DNA of 11,424 nt from Rubripirellula sp. (GTDB taxonomy: Bacteria > Planctomycetota > Planctomycetia > Pirellulales > Pirellulaceae): positions 1-11,424 of the forward strand of contig JARFQX010000438.1 in the NCBI GenBank assembly GCA_029287555.1. Direction: 5' to 3'. Under the pieces are notes generated by a model, which saw only the letters and a program-made list of their open reading frames with translations, did not search any database and was not told the origin of the DNA. This document shows positions 1 through 6,691 of this stretch, piece after piece; within the stretch, counting starts at the first letter, position 1; each line of letters begins with the position of its first letter. Made by a program: the position numbers and the translations under genes.

Positions 1-1524
1 CCACACTGTCTGAAACACGCCGAGGGATGTCCGGCCGACTACGACCAATTCGGCATGAACTGCAAAGAGTGCGGCGCGTGTAGCATTGCCGACTTTCGCG
101 GCATGGCCGAAGAGATGGGTTATCGCGTGTTGGTCGCCGAAGGTTCGCCGGTGGTAATGAAGATCATCGTGGGGGGCTACGTTGATGCCGTCGTTGGCGT
201 TGCTTGCCTGAACGTCCTGGAAAAGGCGATCGATAAAGTGCTGCTCGCAGGCATTCCTTGCATGGCCGTACCATTACTCAGCAGTGATTGTCGAAACACG
301 AAGGTTGACGAGTCCTGGGTCGATGAGATGATTCGGACTCCCCACGTGCCGGCGGCGCAAAGCACGCGAAGCTACGTGCACTTGATGCGGGCCGCCAGCG
401 ATCTGTTTTTGCCCGAGAACCTTGATCGCTACGCACCACGCGTCCGCAGCCAAGCGGCCTTGGGTTCAGAGGCGGTCACGTTGGATCAGATCCAATCGCT
501 CGATGCGGTCGCCGCGACCGAGCACATTGCTTATGACTTCCTTAGTCGCGGTGGCAAGCACTCGCGTCCCTTCATCACCTTGGCCGCCTACGATGCCATG
601 ACCGGTGGCAAGTGCACCGAGCCCGATGCCGATGAAGCCGTCGCCGAGCTCCCGCTTGCGGTGAGCCGAGCGGCGGTCAGCATCGAAACTTTCCACAAGG
701 CCAGCCTCGTTCACGACGACATCGAGGACGACGACGCCTATCGCTACGGGCAATTGGCCGTGCATCGTCGCTTTGGGTTGCCGACAGCGATCAACATCGG
801 TGACTATTTGATTGGCCTCGGTTATCGGCTACTGAGTCGATCGGATGGCGAAGAAGACGTGCCGGCCCAGGCCCGCGCCGATGTTCTCGATGCGTTGGCC
901 AACGCACACATGCGGTTGGCGGAAGGTCAAGGCGCGGAACTCCTCTGGCGCGACGTGAAGGATCGTCGCTTGACGCCGCTCGATGCATTGAAGGTCTACG
1001 CCCTGAAGACCTCGCCAGCGTTTGAGGCGGCACTGTTTAGCGGGATTCGACTAGCCGGGGATGCCGAACCCTATCGAGATGCGATTCGCACATTCAGCCG
1101 AAACCTCGGTGTGGCGTTCCAAATTCTAAATGATCTCGGTGATTGGGCAGGTGACGATTCGAATAAGTTGTTCGCCGGTGGCGATGTCATGGGCGGGCGA
1201 CCGACGCTGCTCTGGGCCCTGGCGTTGCAAAGTCTATCGGACCAGGATGCCGGCGAACTCAGACGCCTGGCCCAACCCGATTGCGGGCTCAGCGACCAGC
1301 AGAGGATGCAGCGAGTTCGACGTCTGTACGAGAAGGCGGACGTATTCGAAACGTCGTTGAAGTTGGTCGACAAGCACCAGGCGAGGGCCGAGCAAGTGGC
1401 GGACGAAATCGATGTTGATGCACTGCGCCGGCTCTTTTACTTCCTGGTCGACACCGTGTTGGAGCGGCCGGACTTGCCGTCACCGGCGGTCGTTTCGATC
1501 GGCGTTACCGCCCCCACCGCCTAG
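1..1524 (+). CDS. DUF116 - polyprenyl diphosphate synthase fusion, 5' end missing
   Basis: The frame is open from base 1, so the true start lies upstream; the first internal ATG is at 55 and residue numbers below count from it. The N-terminal part resembles DUF116, a cysteine-rich family of unknown function: cysteines lie at codons starting 7, 28, 61, 70 and 79, with three more further on (about residues 51, 69 and 79). From about residue 135 on it is a class I trans-prenyltransferase, which condenses isopentenyl diphosphate onto an allylic diphosphate. The motif GGKHSRP (166-172) matches the IPP-binding GGKxxRP, and DDIEDD (221-226) is the first Asp-rich motif. The second motif reads FQILNDLGD (Asn359 where Asp is usual), followed by GGRPTLLWALAL. 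Ala at the fifth position before the first DD is what long-chain (hexa- to octaprenyl) synthases carry, so a quinone side-chain role is inferred. The family call is secure; chain length and the role of the DUF116 part are not. Confidence 0.9.
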   Translation, partial: PHCLKHAEGCPADYDQFGMNCKECGACSIADFRGMAEEMGYRVLVAEGSPVVMKIIVGGYVDAVVGVACLNVLEKAIDKVLLAGIPCMAVPLLSSDCRNTKVDESWVDEMIRTPHVPAAQSTRSYVHLMRAASDLFLPENLDRYAPRVRSQAALGSEAVTLDQIQSLDAVAATEHIAYDFLSRGGKHSRPFITLAAYDAMTGGKCTEPDADEAVAELPLAVSRAAVSIETFHKASLVHDDIEDDDAYRYGQLAVHRRFGLPTAINIGDYLIGLGYRLLSRSDGEEDVPAQARADVLDALANAHMRLAEGQGAELLWRDVKDRRLTPLDALKVYALKTSPAFEAALFSGIRLAGDAEPYRDAIRTFSRNLGVAFQILNDLGDWAGDDSNKLFAGGDVMGGRPTLLWALALQSLSDQDAGELRRLAQPDCGLSDQQRMQRVRRLYEKADVFETSLKLVDKHQARAEQVADEIDVDALRRLFYFLVDTVLERPDLPSPAVVSIGVTAPTA

Positions 1525-1547
1525 ACCGATACCTGCGAGTGAGATTC

Positions 1548-2108
1548 ATGAGAGGCGTGTCATCCGACGAGCCGCGTGTCGACATCAACGAATTGCTTGA
1601 TGAGTTCTACGACCAACCCATTGGACACTCGCAGCTCGGTGAATTCGAACCGACCGACTCGGTTCCAACTCCCTACGACCGTTTGCTTGACCATCACGAG
1701 CACATGACCGTGACGGTCGAATCGCACTATGGTCAGAAAGTCGCCGTCCAGGTCCACCGTTACCACACCAAGGGTGACTGGTACGCTCGCGAAATCACGC
1801 TGGTCACTTCCGAGTCGCAGCGGATCGTTCAGTATGGAATCGTGCGAATCGATACCACGAAGCTGGAGCCCATGGTGTGGAGCGAGATCGAGAACCAATC
1901 GACGCCGCTTGGTCGAGTCCTGGTAAAACACGACGTTCTGCGCGAGGTCCAGCTTTGCGGTTTGTGGCGAGTCAAGGCGGGGCCTAGCCTTGCCGCCATG
2001 ATGCACTTGACCGTTGGTGAGGTGCTTTACGGAAGAACAGCGCTAATATTCTGCCATGGTTCCCCAGCCATCGAATTGCTTGAAATCGTGGCACCCGTAG
2101 CGACTTAA
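1548..2108 (+). CDS. Chorismate lyase (UbiC)-like protein
   Basis: A 186-residue protein (189 if a GTG at 1539 is used) starting 23 nt after the polyprenyl synthase stop, so probably co-transcribed with it. It aligns by eye with chorismate pyruvate-lyase, which converts chorismate to 4-hydroxybenzoate plus pyruvate. WYAREITL matches the E. coli UbiC segment WLREILL, STPLGRVLVKHDVLRE matches TPLGRYLFTSSTLTRD, and the C-terminal IELLEIVAP matches LLLTELFLP. The two residues known to be catalytic in UbiC, Arg76 and Glu155, correspond to Arg81 and Glu179 here, so activity on chorismate or a related enol-pyruvyl compound is plausible. The size suits the UbiC/DUF98 fold, and no signal peptide is seen, so it is probably cytoplasmic. 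ATG 1548 was preferred over GTG 1539 because GAGTGAG lies just upstream, although that ribosome site is weak. The exact product is inferred, not shown. Confidence 0.75.
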   Translation: MRGVSSDEPRVDINELLDEFYDQPIGHSQLGEFEPTDSVPTPYDRLLDHHEHMTVTVESHYGQKVAVQVHRYHTKGDWYAREITLVTSESQRIVQYGIVRIDTTKLEPMVWSEIENQSTPLGRVLVKHDVLREVQLCGLWRVKAGPSLAAMMHLTVGEVLYGRTALIFCHGSPAIELLEIVAPVAT

Positions 2109-2146
2109 CTCAATGTTTCGGTATCGCCACGTTCCCGGATACACCA

Positions 2147-2179
2147 CTCTCTCGTGTCTCTCTCTTGTCTCTCTCGTGC
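2147..2179 (+). repeat. Three tandem 11-bp pyrimidine-rich units
   Basis: Three consecutive units read CTCTCTCGTGT, CTCTCTCTTGT and CTCTCTCGTGC. They lie in the 98-nt gap between the UbiC-like gene and the TPR gene, ending 27 nt before the TPR start codon. On the transcript this would be an unstructured CU-rich leader. It may simply be a slippage-prone microsatellite; no function is evident. Confidence 0.7.
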
Positions 2180-2192
2180 CGACCGCTTGATC

Positions 2193-2197
2193 GAGGA
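2193..2197 (+). promoter_or_regulatory. Ribosome binding site that sets the TPR gene start
   Basis: GAGGA lies nine bases before the ATG at 2207. This supports that ATG over the in-frame upstream TTG at 2165, whose extra 14 residues would precede the signal peptide with an unlikely charged stretch. Confidence 0.6.
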
Positions 2198-2206
2198 CGT
2201 TTCCCA

Positions 2207-2980
2207 ATGTGCTTCTACCGATCAGTCTCATCCGCGGCGTTCGCCCTGATGACTTCGCTCGGTTGCGCTGCTTTGACGGCGGAAGAGAACGCGTCAGGCG
2301 AGCCGAAGTCGGCGGCCGAGCTTCGGTCAGAAGCAGTCACGGCGCTGCACGAGGGAGACAGCACCGTGGCCGTGAAAGCCGCCGACACGCTGGTCGAGCA
2401 TCATGCCGATCAGGCGAGCGCACGATTGCTGGCCGCGGATGTCTACCTGCGGTGCGGGAGATTCAAAGAAGCGGTGAAGTGGTTCGATCGCTACCTCGAG
2501 CTTGCACCCGAATCGTTGCCCGGTCTTTGGCAGCGCGGAATCGCTCTCTATTTTGTTCGTGATTACAAGCGAGGCGCGGCTCAATTCGAAGAGCATCGCA
2601 AAGTGAACCCGCATGACGTCGAGAATGCTGCCTGGCACTTTCTTTGCGTCGCCAAGTTGGACTCGATCGACAAAGCGCGCCGCATGGTGCTGCCAGCGCC
2701 GAACGATCCGAGGCTGCCCATGGAAGAAGTGCTGGCAATGCTCAGCAGCGGCGATAGCGAATCGGTACGAAAGCGGATGGAAGCGTTGCCAGCCGGCAGC
2801 GCCGCCCGGCGCCAGGCCGACTTCTACGGCAATTTCTATCTCGGCCTTCACGCCGACGCCAAGGGTGACCGGGGTCAGGCTTTACATTGGCTGCGTCAAT
2901 CGGCAGCCGAGGCGCCGCACCACTACATGGGTGATATCGCCCGTGTTTACGTCGCCTTTCTGGAAAATGAGCAACGCTGA
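2207..2980 (+). CDS. Exported tetratricopeptide-repeat protein
   Basis: A 257-residue protein. The N-terminus (MCFYR, then a hydrophobic run to about residue 24) looks like a signal peptide cleaved near ALTA/EEN at 25. Cys20 in SLGC is not a good lipobox, so a lipoprotein is possible but not favoured. TPR-type helical pairs follow at about 36-68 (AVTALHEGDSTVAVKAAD), 70-101 (ADVYLRCGRFKEAVKWFDRY), 104-136 and 206-238 (GLHADAKGDRGQALHWLRQS), with a less regular stretch at 140-200 between them. TPRs are protein-binding scaffolds, and an NlpI-like envelope role is the nearest general comparison, but there is no catalytic motif and the partner is unknown. The gene follows the prenyl synthase and UbiC-like genes on the same strand after a 98-nt gap, so it may belong to their transcript; the functional link, if any, is unclear. 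Confidence 0.85.
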   Translation: MCFYRSVSSAAFALMTSLGCAALTAEENASGEPKSAAELRSEAVTALHEGDSTVAVKAADTLVEHHADQASARLLAADVYLRCGRFKEAVKWFDRYLELAPESLPGLWQRGIALYFVRDYKRGAAQFEEHRKVNPHDVENAAWHFLCVAKLDSIDKARRMVLPAPNDPRLPMEEVLAMLSSGDSESVRKRMEALPAGSAARRQADFYGNFYLGLHADAKGDRGQALHWLRQSAAEAPHHYMGDIARVYVAFLENEQR

Positions 2981-3056
2981 GGACCGTCCCGCAATCCATC
3001 CCATCGGCGACAAAGAACTACCTTGTTCCGCCCCGGAAGAGCCGGATCTGCGGTGA
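2967..3056 (+). CDS. Possible small ORF overlapping the TPR gene end
   Basis: An ATG at 2967 overlaps the last 14 bases of the TPR gene in another frame and opens a 29-residue reading frame (MSNAEDRPAIHPIGDKELPC... ending PDLR). Its stop lies inside the left arm of the hairpin at 3050-3071. The overlap resembles translational coupling, and the composition is not obviously non-coding. The length is too short to prove coding, the ribosome site is weak, and no family is recognised. It is listed only as a candidate. Confidence 0.2.
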   Translation: MSNAEDRPAIHPIGDKELPCSAPEEPDLR

Positions 3057-3071
3057 TTGCCCAATCACCGC
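3050..3071 (+). terminator. Hairpin downstream of the TPR gene, terminator-like
   Basis: GCGGTGATT and AATCACCGC form a perfect 9-bp stem around the tetraloop GCCC, about 70 nt after the TPR stop. No T-run follows, so it is not a textbook intrinsic terminator; it could equally stabilise an mRNA 3' end or act as a bidirectional barrier. Its position right after the last gene of the group supports an end-of-transcript role. Confidence 0.4.
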
Positions 3072-3094
3072 GTCGGGCAAGACCCCAGGACGCC

Positions 3095-3103
3095 TGCTAC
3101 AAT
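3095..3103 (+). promoter_or_regulatory. Weak extended -10 promoter candidate
   Basis: TGCTACAAT matches an extended -10 (TGn plus TACAAT). No convincing -35 lies 16-18 bp upstream. It follows the hairpin at 3050-3071 and would drive transcription through the repeat cluster toward the gene at 3712, giving a leader of about 600 nt. The rest of 3072-3226 shows no gene; a 7-bp stem, CGATTTC (3201-3207) with GAAATCG (3222-3228), is the only other structure. Confidence 0.2.
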
Positions 3104-3226
3104 GAAGTGGTGCCCACCCAGGCTGGAGTCGACGCCGATTTTCCCGCAAGCACGCCGCTCGCATCCTCCCGGCCAAAGCCCCCTTCCGCGTTTGAAGTCG
3201 CGATTTCGGCTGAGTGATTGAGAAAT

Positions 3227-3404
3227 CGTGACCCGACGCGCCAGTTTTGAAGTTTCGCTTTCTTCGTAACCCGAGGCGTGAGGGCCTGTTGATTTAATAC
3301 CATTCATAACCCGACGCGTGAGCGAGGACGCCCGTACTAGCGATTCGCGGCGGTTCGTTCCTCGCTAACCGGCTTGTTGACTTAAGTGAGCCGCGACGCG
3401 TGAG
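3227..3404 (+). repeat. Divergent copies of the CCCGACGCGT repeat
   Basis: The core recurs at 3232-3240 (CCCGACGCG), 3270-3280 (CCCGAGGCGTG), 3310-3320 (CCCGACGCGTG) and, more decayed, 3390-3404 (GCCGCGACGCGTGAG). From 3284 to 3366 the sequence aligns without gaps to the unit at 3406-3488, starting GCCTGTTGATTTAATACC and ending TTCCTCGCT, but with many substitutions. It therefore appears to be an older copy of the 97-bp unit. ACCGGCTTGTTGA at 3368-3380 is inverted perfectly at 3511-3523, tying this segment to the spacer between the two younger copies. No open reading frame here looks real. Confidence 0.75.
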
Positions 3405-3507
3405 AGCCTGTCGATTTAATACCGATCGTAACCCGACGCGTCAGCGAGGAAGCCCTTACTGGCGATCAATGGCGGTCCGTTCCTCGCTGACGCGTCGGGT
3501 TTCGATT
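3405..3507 (+). repeat. 97-bp repeat unit, copy A, with 22-bp perfect palindromic arms
   Basis: Bases 3405-3501 are identical to 3561-3657; with one mismatch the match extends to 3507. Inside, AACCCGACGCGTCAGCGAGG plus AA (3430-3451) is perfectly inverted at 3480-3501, leaving a 28-nt loop. The transcript or single strand would fold into a strong hairpin. The lead-in AGCCTGTCGATTTAATACC is part of the unit but not of the stem. Confidence 0.9.
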
Positions 3508-3560
3508 CGATCAACAAGCCGGTGAGCGGCCGGGCAGCGCGCCTTGCCCGAGGCCTTACC

Positions 3561-3663
3561 AGCCTGTCGATTTAATACCGATCGTAACCCGACGCGTCAG
3601 CGAGGAAGCCCTTACTGGCGATCAATGGCGGTCCGTTCCTCGCTGACGCGTCGGGTTACGATT
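3561..3663 (+). repeat. 97-bp repeat unit, copy B, with 27-bp perfect palindromic arms
   Basis: This is the second identical copy of the unit at 3405. The inverted arms are longer here (3581-3607 and 3636-3662), because the flanking ATCGT and ACGAT also pair; the loop is 28 nt. The right arm ends only 50 nt before the ATG at 3712, so it could sit in the leader of the DUF1549 gene. The 59-nt spacer between the copies holds a small stem, CGGGCA (3531-3536) with TGCCCG (3545-3550). Confidence 0.9.
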
Positions 3664-3711
3664 TTCCAATGGCTCGGCCGAAAGCGCAACTTCAAAACGC
3701 CTCCGTGAGGG

Positions 3712-6675
3712 ATGAATCAAGATCAAATCCTGTGCTTCATGATTCGTTTACAGTTACACATCCGAAAACTGCTCGTTCCTCTGGCGATCGGACTGTTCGG
3801 CAGTTTGTCGATTGCGATGGCAGAAGGCGACAGCGCAGCGACCGAGGCGGAGCGGAAGTCGCTGGAAATCTTTGAGAAGCAGGTCCGTCCCGCGATGCTT
3901 GAACACTGCATTCGTTGCCATGGTGCTGAGAAGCAGAGAGGCGGGCTTCGGCTCGATTCAGCAGAGGGTTGGGCCGTCGGCGGCGACTCGGGACCGGCCT
4001 TGGTACCGCACGACACAACGAGTCTGTTGTTGCAGGCGATTCGGTACCAGGACCCCATCGTCGAGATGCCACCGAAAGGCAAGCTGCCATCAAGGGTGAT
4101 CGAAGCTTTTGAAGCTTGGGTGGCTCTCGGCGCCGTCGATCCGCGAAGGGAGGTGGCGCCGCGAAACGATGCGTCGGATGCGGTCCCGGGCATCGACGAA
4201 GGCCGAGAGTTTTGGGCGTTTCAGCCCTTGGCGCCGGTTGCGGTTCCGGAAAGCGATTCGGGGGAATGGCCCGAAACGCCGATCGATCGATTCATTTTCG
4301 CGGGACTGGAACGCAACGGTTTGGCCCCAAATCCGCCGGCCGATCGAGGGACGCTGCTGCGCCGTGTTTACTACGATCTGGTTGGGCTGCCTCCGACACC
4401 GCAGGAGATACGCGAGTTTCTCGCGGACCGCTCGGACAAGGCCTTGGAGAAGGTGGTTGACCGGCTTCTTAGTTCGCCGCGATTTGGCCAACGCTGGGGG
4501 CGACATTGGCTCGACGTCGTACGGTTTGCCGAGTCAAGCGGCGGCGGTCGAACGCTGCTGTTTCCCGACGCATGGCGTTTCCGTGATTACGTGATCGAGA
4601 GTTTCAATCGTGATCTGCCGTACAACCGCTTTCTCAAAGAACAGATCGCCGGCGACCTTCTGCCTTGGGACAACTGGCAACAGCGGCAACGTCAACTGGT
4701 CGCAACAGGCTTTCTGTTGTTGGGTCCGACCAACTACGAGATGCAAGACAAAGGCATCCTGGAGATGGATGTCGTCGACGAGCAATTGGACACGATCGGA
4801 AAAGCCTTCCTCGGCATGACCATCGGCTGCGCGAGATGCCACGATCATAAGTTTGATCCAATTCCGACATCCGATTACTACGCGATGGCGGGGATCTTCA
4901 AGAGCACCAAGTCGCTCATTCACTCGAACGTATCAAGTTGGAATAAGGTCGGGCTGCCATTGCCGGATGACCAGGAATCTCGCTTGGCCGCACACCAGCG
5001 GGCGGTCGCGGCGGTGAAGCGTGCACTCAAGAAGGCGACCGAGCGTTGGGAACAGGCCGGAGGCGATGCGAAACCAGGCCGTGGGGATCGCAAGTCGCTT
5101 GACCCGAAACAAATCGGTGCGGTGGTGATCGACGATGACGATGCGCAACGGATCGGGGCTTGGAAAGAATCCGTTGCCATTGCCCAGTTTGTGGGATCAC
5201 GCTACCTGCACGATGAGTCGGCAGGCAAAGGCGAAAAGCAGGTCGTGTATCATCATCGATTTGATTCACCGGGCGAGTATGAGATCTTCGTCAGTTATTC
5301 CGCTGGTTCCAATCGATCGACGCGCGTCCCGATTCGAGTCTTCCATCGCGGTGGCGAAACACTGATTCGAGTCGATCAACGAAAACGACCGAAGGTCGAC
5401 GGCACGTTCGTCTCACTCGGCACATTCAACTTCGATTCGGAAAACCCACTCAAGCTCATTGTCTCGAACGAGGACACCGATGACGGTGTGGTGATTGCCG
5501 ATGCGGTGGCGATCGCGGAGTCGTCGTCATCGATCTCAACCTTGATCCGTCAAACCGACGACGAGACCGAGAAAGGTGCCGCAGACGACACGGCTGATGC
5601 CGAACAACTTCGTGGGCTAGAGGCTCGTGTCAAAGAGTTGACACGGGAGTTGCAGCAGCTCGAAAAATCGGGGCCCATGCGTCCCGTCGCGATGGCGGTT
5701 CAGGACGATCCCGATGGCGGCGACATCCACCTGATGATTCGCGGCGTGGTCGGTCAGCACGGTCCGTTGACCCCGCGCGGCGTGATGCAAGTCGCTGCTT
5801 GGGAACCGTTTCCATCCATCCCCGAAGGCAGTAGCGGGCGACTCGAGTATGCCGATTGGATTGCCGACGAGCGTCATCCTTTGACCGCCCGCGTGATGGT
5901 CAATCGAATCTGGCACTGGATGATGGGACGGGGCATTGTTCGCACCGTCGACAACTTTGGCAGCACCGGCGAGCCGCCGAGCGATCCGGCGCTGCTTGAC
6001 TATCTCGCTGGCGAGTTCATCCGCGACGGTTGGTCCGTCAAGAAGCTCATCCGTCGGATCGCTTTGTCCCGCGTCTACCAGCTCAGCTCAGCGCCGGGTG
6101 AACAGGCCGCCATCGACGGGGCGAATCGCGGCATGTGGCGGATGAATCGAAAGCGATTACGGGCCGAGGACATTCGCGATTCAATCTTGGCGGTCTCCGG
6201 ATCGCTCGACCATCGCTACGCGGGGCCCGCGATCAAGTCCGGCACCAAAATCGAGTATGGATACGAATTTGATTCACGCCGGCGCAGCGTCTACCTTCCC
6301 GTTTTTCGCAACACACTGCCCGAAGTCTTTGAGGTCTTCGATTTTGCGGATCCGAATATCCAGCTTGGAGCGAGGAGCACCAGCACGATCGCCGCTCAAG
6401 CGTTGTGGTTGATGAATCATCCCGACATGCTGAGGGCGACGCGCAAAGCGGCGTCGCGGTTGTTAGCGACTTCCCACGAGAGTGATCTTGAGCGTATCGA
6501 GTATGCTTTCTTGCAGGTTCTGGGGCGTCCTCCAACGGCGGTCGAACGTCGAATCAGCTTCAATCTGCTACTCGGGGAGGCGACTACCGAAGCTCCGCAA
6601 GTTTCCCCCACGGAAAATTGGGCGATGCTGTATCAGGCACTTTTCCAATCAATCGACTTCCGCTACCTGAATTGA
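3712..6675 (+). CDS. Planctomycete cytochrome C / DUF1549 / DUF1553 protein
   Basis: A 987-residue envelope protein. A signal peptide (hydrophobic run 20-35, cleavage near SIAMA/EGD at 37) precedes a c-type cytochrome domain, about 46-142, with heme motif CIRCH (66-70) and candidate axial Met in MPPKGKLP (119). DUF1549 follows at about 186-395 and ends with a second CxxCH, CARCHDHKFDPIP (from 373), typical of the family. Residues about 470-605 resemble a golvesin-type beta domain (YHHRFDSPGEYEIFVSY, VDQRKRPKVDGTFVSLGTF, VVIADAVAIAE). A short coiled coil near 625-645 leads into DUF1553 (about 650-987; RVMVNRIWHWMMGRG near 728) and the family-like ending FRYLN. Function is unknown; family members pair with DUF1501 proteins, as here. 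ATG 3739 (tenth codon, MIRLQLHIRK) gives a more standard signal peptide and may be the true start, because GTGAGGG sits too close to 3712 to serve it. Confidence 0.93.
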   Translation: MNQDQILCFMIRLQLHIRKLLVPLAIGLFGSLSIAMAEGDSAATEAERKSLEIFEKQVRPAMLEHCIRCHGAEKQRGGLRLDSAEGWAVGGDSGPALVPHDTTSLLLQAIRYQDPIVEMPPKGKLPSRVIEAFEAWVALGAVDPRREVAPRNDASDAVPGIDEGREFWAFQPLAPVAVPESDSGEWPETPIDRFIFAGLERNGLAPNPPADRGTLLRRVYYDLVGLPPTPQEIREFLADRSDKALEKVVDRLLSSPRFGQRWGRHWLDVVRFAESSGGGRTLLFPDAWRFRDYVIESFNRDLPYNRFLKEQIAGDLLPWDNWQQRQRQLVATGFLLLGPTNYEMQDKGILEMDVVDEQLDTIGKAFLGMTIGCARCHDHKFDPIPTSDYYAMAGIFKSTKSLIHSNVSSWNKVGLPLPDDQESRLAAHQRAVAAVKRALKKATERWEQAGGDAKPGRGDRKSLDPKQIGAVVIDDDDAQRIGAWKESVAIAQFVGSRYLHDESAGKGEKQVVYHHRFDSPGEYEIFVSYSAGSNRSTRVPIRVFHRGGETLIRVDQRKRPKVDGTFVSLGTFNFDSENPLKLIVSNEDTDDGVVIADAVAIAESSSSISTLIRQTDDETEKGAADDTADAEQLRGLEARVKELTRELQQLEKSGPMRPVAMAVQDDPDGGDIHLMIRGVVGQHGPLTPRGVMQVAAWEPFPSIPEGSSGRLEYADWIADERHPLTARVMVNRIWHWMMGRGIVRTVDNFGSTGEPPSDPALLDYLAGEFIRDGWSVKKLIRRIALSRVYQLSSAPGEQAAIDGANRGMWRMNRKRLRAEDIRDSILAVSGSLDHRYAGPAIKSGTKIEYGYEFDSRRRSVYLPVFRNTLPEVFEVFDFADPNIQLGARSTSTIAAQALWLMNHPDMLRATRKAASRLLATSHESDLERIEYAFLQVLGRPPTAVERRISFNLLLGEATTEAPQVSPTENWAMLYQALFQSIDFRYLN

Positions 6676-6691
6676 ACCGAGGCAAGCTTTC

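Larger units (their letters stand above)
3244..3698. repeat. 19-bp inverted repeat bracketing the repeat cluster
   Basis: GTTTTGAAGTTTCGCTTTC at 3244-3262 and GAAAGCGCAACTTCAAAAC at 3680-3698 are inverted copies matching at 18 of 19 positions. They enclose nearly the whole CCCGACGCGT cluster. This may mark the ends of an insertion-like element without a transposase, or be one more repeat family member. No flanking target duplication was recognised. Confidence 0.5.

Noticed and set aside
1560..2006. 148-residue minus-strand ORF
   Set aside because: Complement of the UbiC-like gene, which has clear homology in the forward frame; no ribosome site or family match for the reverse frame.
2327..2851. 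174-residue minus-strand ORF
   Set aside because: Antisense shadow of the TPR gene; GC-rich codon bias produces such open frames.
3023..3217. 64-residue forward ORF in the repeat-rich gap
   Set aside because: No ribosome site, no family resemblance, and it crosses the hairpin at 3050-3071; composition looks like translated non-coding DNA.
3581..3662. Integron attC site
   Set aside because: Palindromic, but the ends do not match the RYYYAAC / GTTRRRY core pattern, and there is no integrase or cassette structure.
3405..3663. CRISPR array
   Set aside because: Only two identical long units with one 59-bp spacer; units are internally palindromic over 97 bp and no cas genes are present.
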